Positions 63,791 through 64,000 of a stretch of 64,000 nucleotides of DNA are shown one piece after another. Made by a program: the position numbers and the translations under genes. The notes beneath the pieces were generated by a model. That model saw only the letters and a list, made by a program, of their open reading frames with translations. It ran no database searches and was not told where the DNA came from. The first letter of the stretch is position 1; each line of letters starts with the position of its first letter. Source of the DNA: Clostridium neonatale (GTDB taxonomy: Bacteria > Bacillota > Clostridia > Clostridiales > Clostridiaceae); NCBI RefSeq assembly GCF_001458595.1, contig NZ_LN890328.1, forward strand, positions 884,480-948,479, given 5' to 3'.

Positions 63791-64000
63791 CTATTTTATA
63801 TGCAGAATTATATAATTTATAATTTCATATATGTTAATTTCTCCTTGAAAAGTAATTACGAGATTATTATCAGAAATATTTATATCTTCTATTTTAACTC
63901 CTGGAATTTTATCTAAATTTAAAATGATTTCATTATTATTCATATCTACATTAATGATATTATTAGTAGATATTTTACTTAAGATTGTACTCTTACTTAT
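63791..64000 (-). CDS. C-terminal end of an unidentified protein (partial)
   Basis: On the minus strand an open frame enters from the window edge at 64000 and ends in TAG at 63791, giving 69 residues. They read ...NNIINVDMNNNEIILNLDKIPGVKIEDINISDNNLVITFQGEI... in alternating hydrophobic and charged strands, suggesting a beta-rich domain, with a hydrophobic last helix or strand (IYEIINYIILHIK). The N-terminal part lies outside the window, so the family cannot be named. The terminator at 63736-63785 fits as its transcript end. Confidence 0.55.
   Translation of the reverse strand: MSKSTILSKISTNNIINVDMNNNEIILNLDKIPGVKIEDINISDNNLVITFQGEINIYEIINYIILHIK

Overview
The window is a stretch of low-GC (roughly 28-30% by eye) Gram-positive chromosome. 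It most likely comes from a solventogenic or saccharolytic Clostridium of the C. beijerinckii/C. butyricum type. The grounds are the very AT-rich intergenic DNA, strong GGAGG ribosome binding sites with frequent TTG and GTG starts, intrinsic terminators after most genes, a guanine riboswitch ahead of a purine permease, YmaF, QueT and DUF1538 proteins, and two secreted proteins with choline-binding-type wall repeats. Nothing visible marks a prophage, plasmid or CRISPR locus; there are no rRNA or tRNA genes. Genus is an inference from gene content.

Layout. 0-5.4 kb: two decayed genes (NTF2-like and cyclase remnants), an SDR oxidoreductase, a CPA1 Na+/H+ antiporter and a VOC protein. 5.4-5.8 kb: a large palindromic intergenic repeat. 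6-13.3 kb: amino acid permease, HisJ phosphatase, several small proteins, and a DUF1538 membrane protein with a tandem PII-like partner. 13.7-24.2 kb: exonuclease-helicase of the DinG type, GNAT, MATE pump behind a 36-bp perfect palindrome, guanine riboswitch with xanthine permease and xpt, and a large secreted glucosaminidase/amidase on the minus strand. 24.5-37.5 kb: CstA, GDPD, GyrI/MerR proteins, YdcF, an orphan riboswitch-like terminator element, QueT, Nudix, HAD, YmaF, HisC.

37.5-39.3 kb: a complete IS110-family element inserted inside a second copy of the palindromic repeat. Its left non-coding end contains what reads as a full bridge RNA. One loop carries guides matching the two flanks of the actual insertion site, a second loop carries guides matching the element's own ends, and a promoter lies just upstream. 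This is the strongest unusual signal in the window.

39.8-64 kb: secreted LRR/wall-repeat/CHAP protein, M42 and PepT peptidases, and a MarR-controlled operon of membrane fusion protein, two ABC-2 permeases and a TolC-like protein, which is odd in a single-membrane cell and has no ATPase gene. Then come a metal-homeostasis operon (two COG0523 GTPases, DUF318 permease, TIGR03943 protein), an RpiR regulator with a GH1 6-phospho-beta-glucosidase, an RlmA-type methyltransferase, HAD, a DegT aminotransferase, a MerR-methyltransferase fusion, and the C-terminal end of a minus-strand gene at the window edge.

Starts were adjusted where a Shine-Dalgarno sequence favoured an internal codon. All family names are from recognition of motifs and overall sequence; no database search was run.
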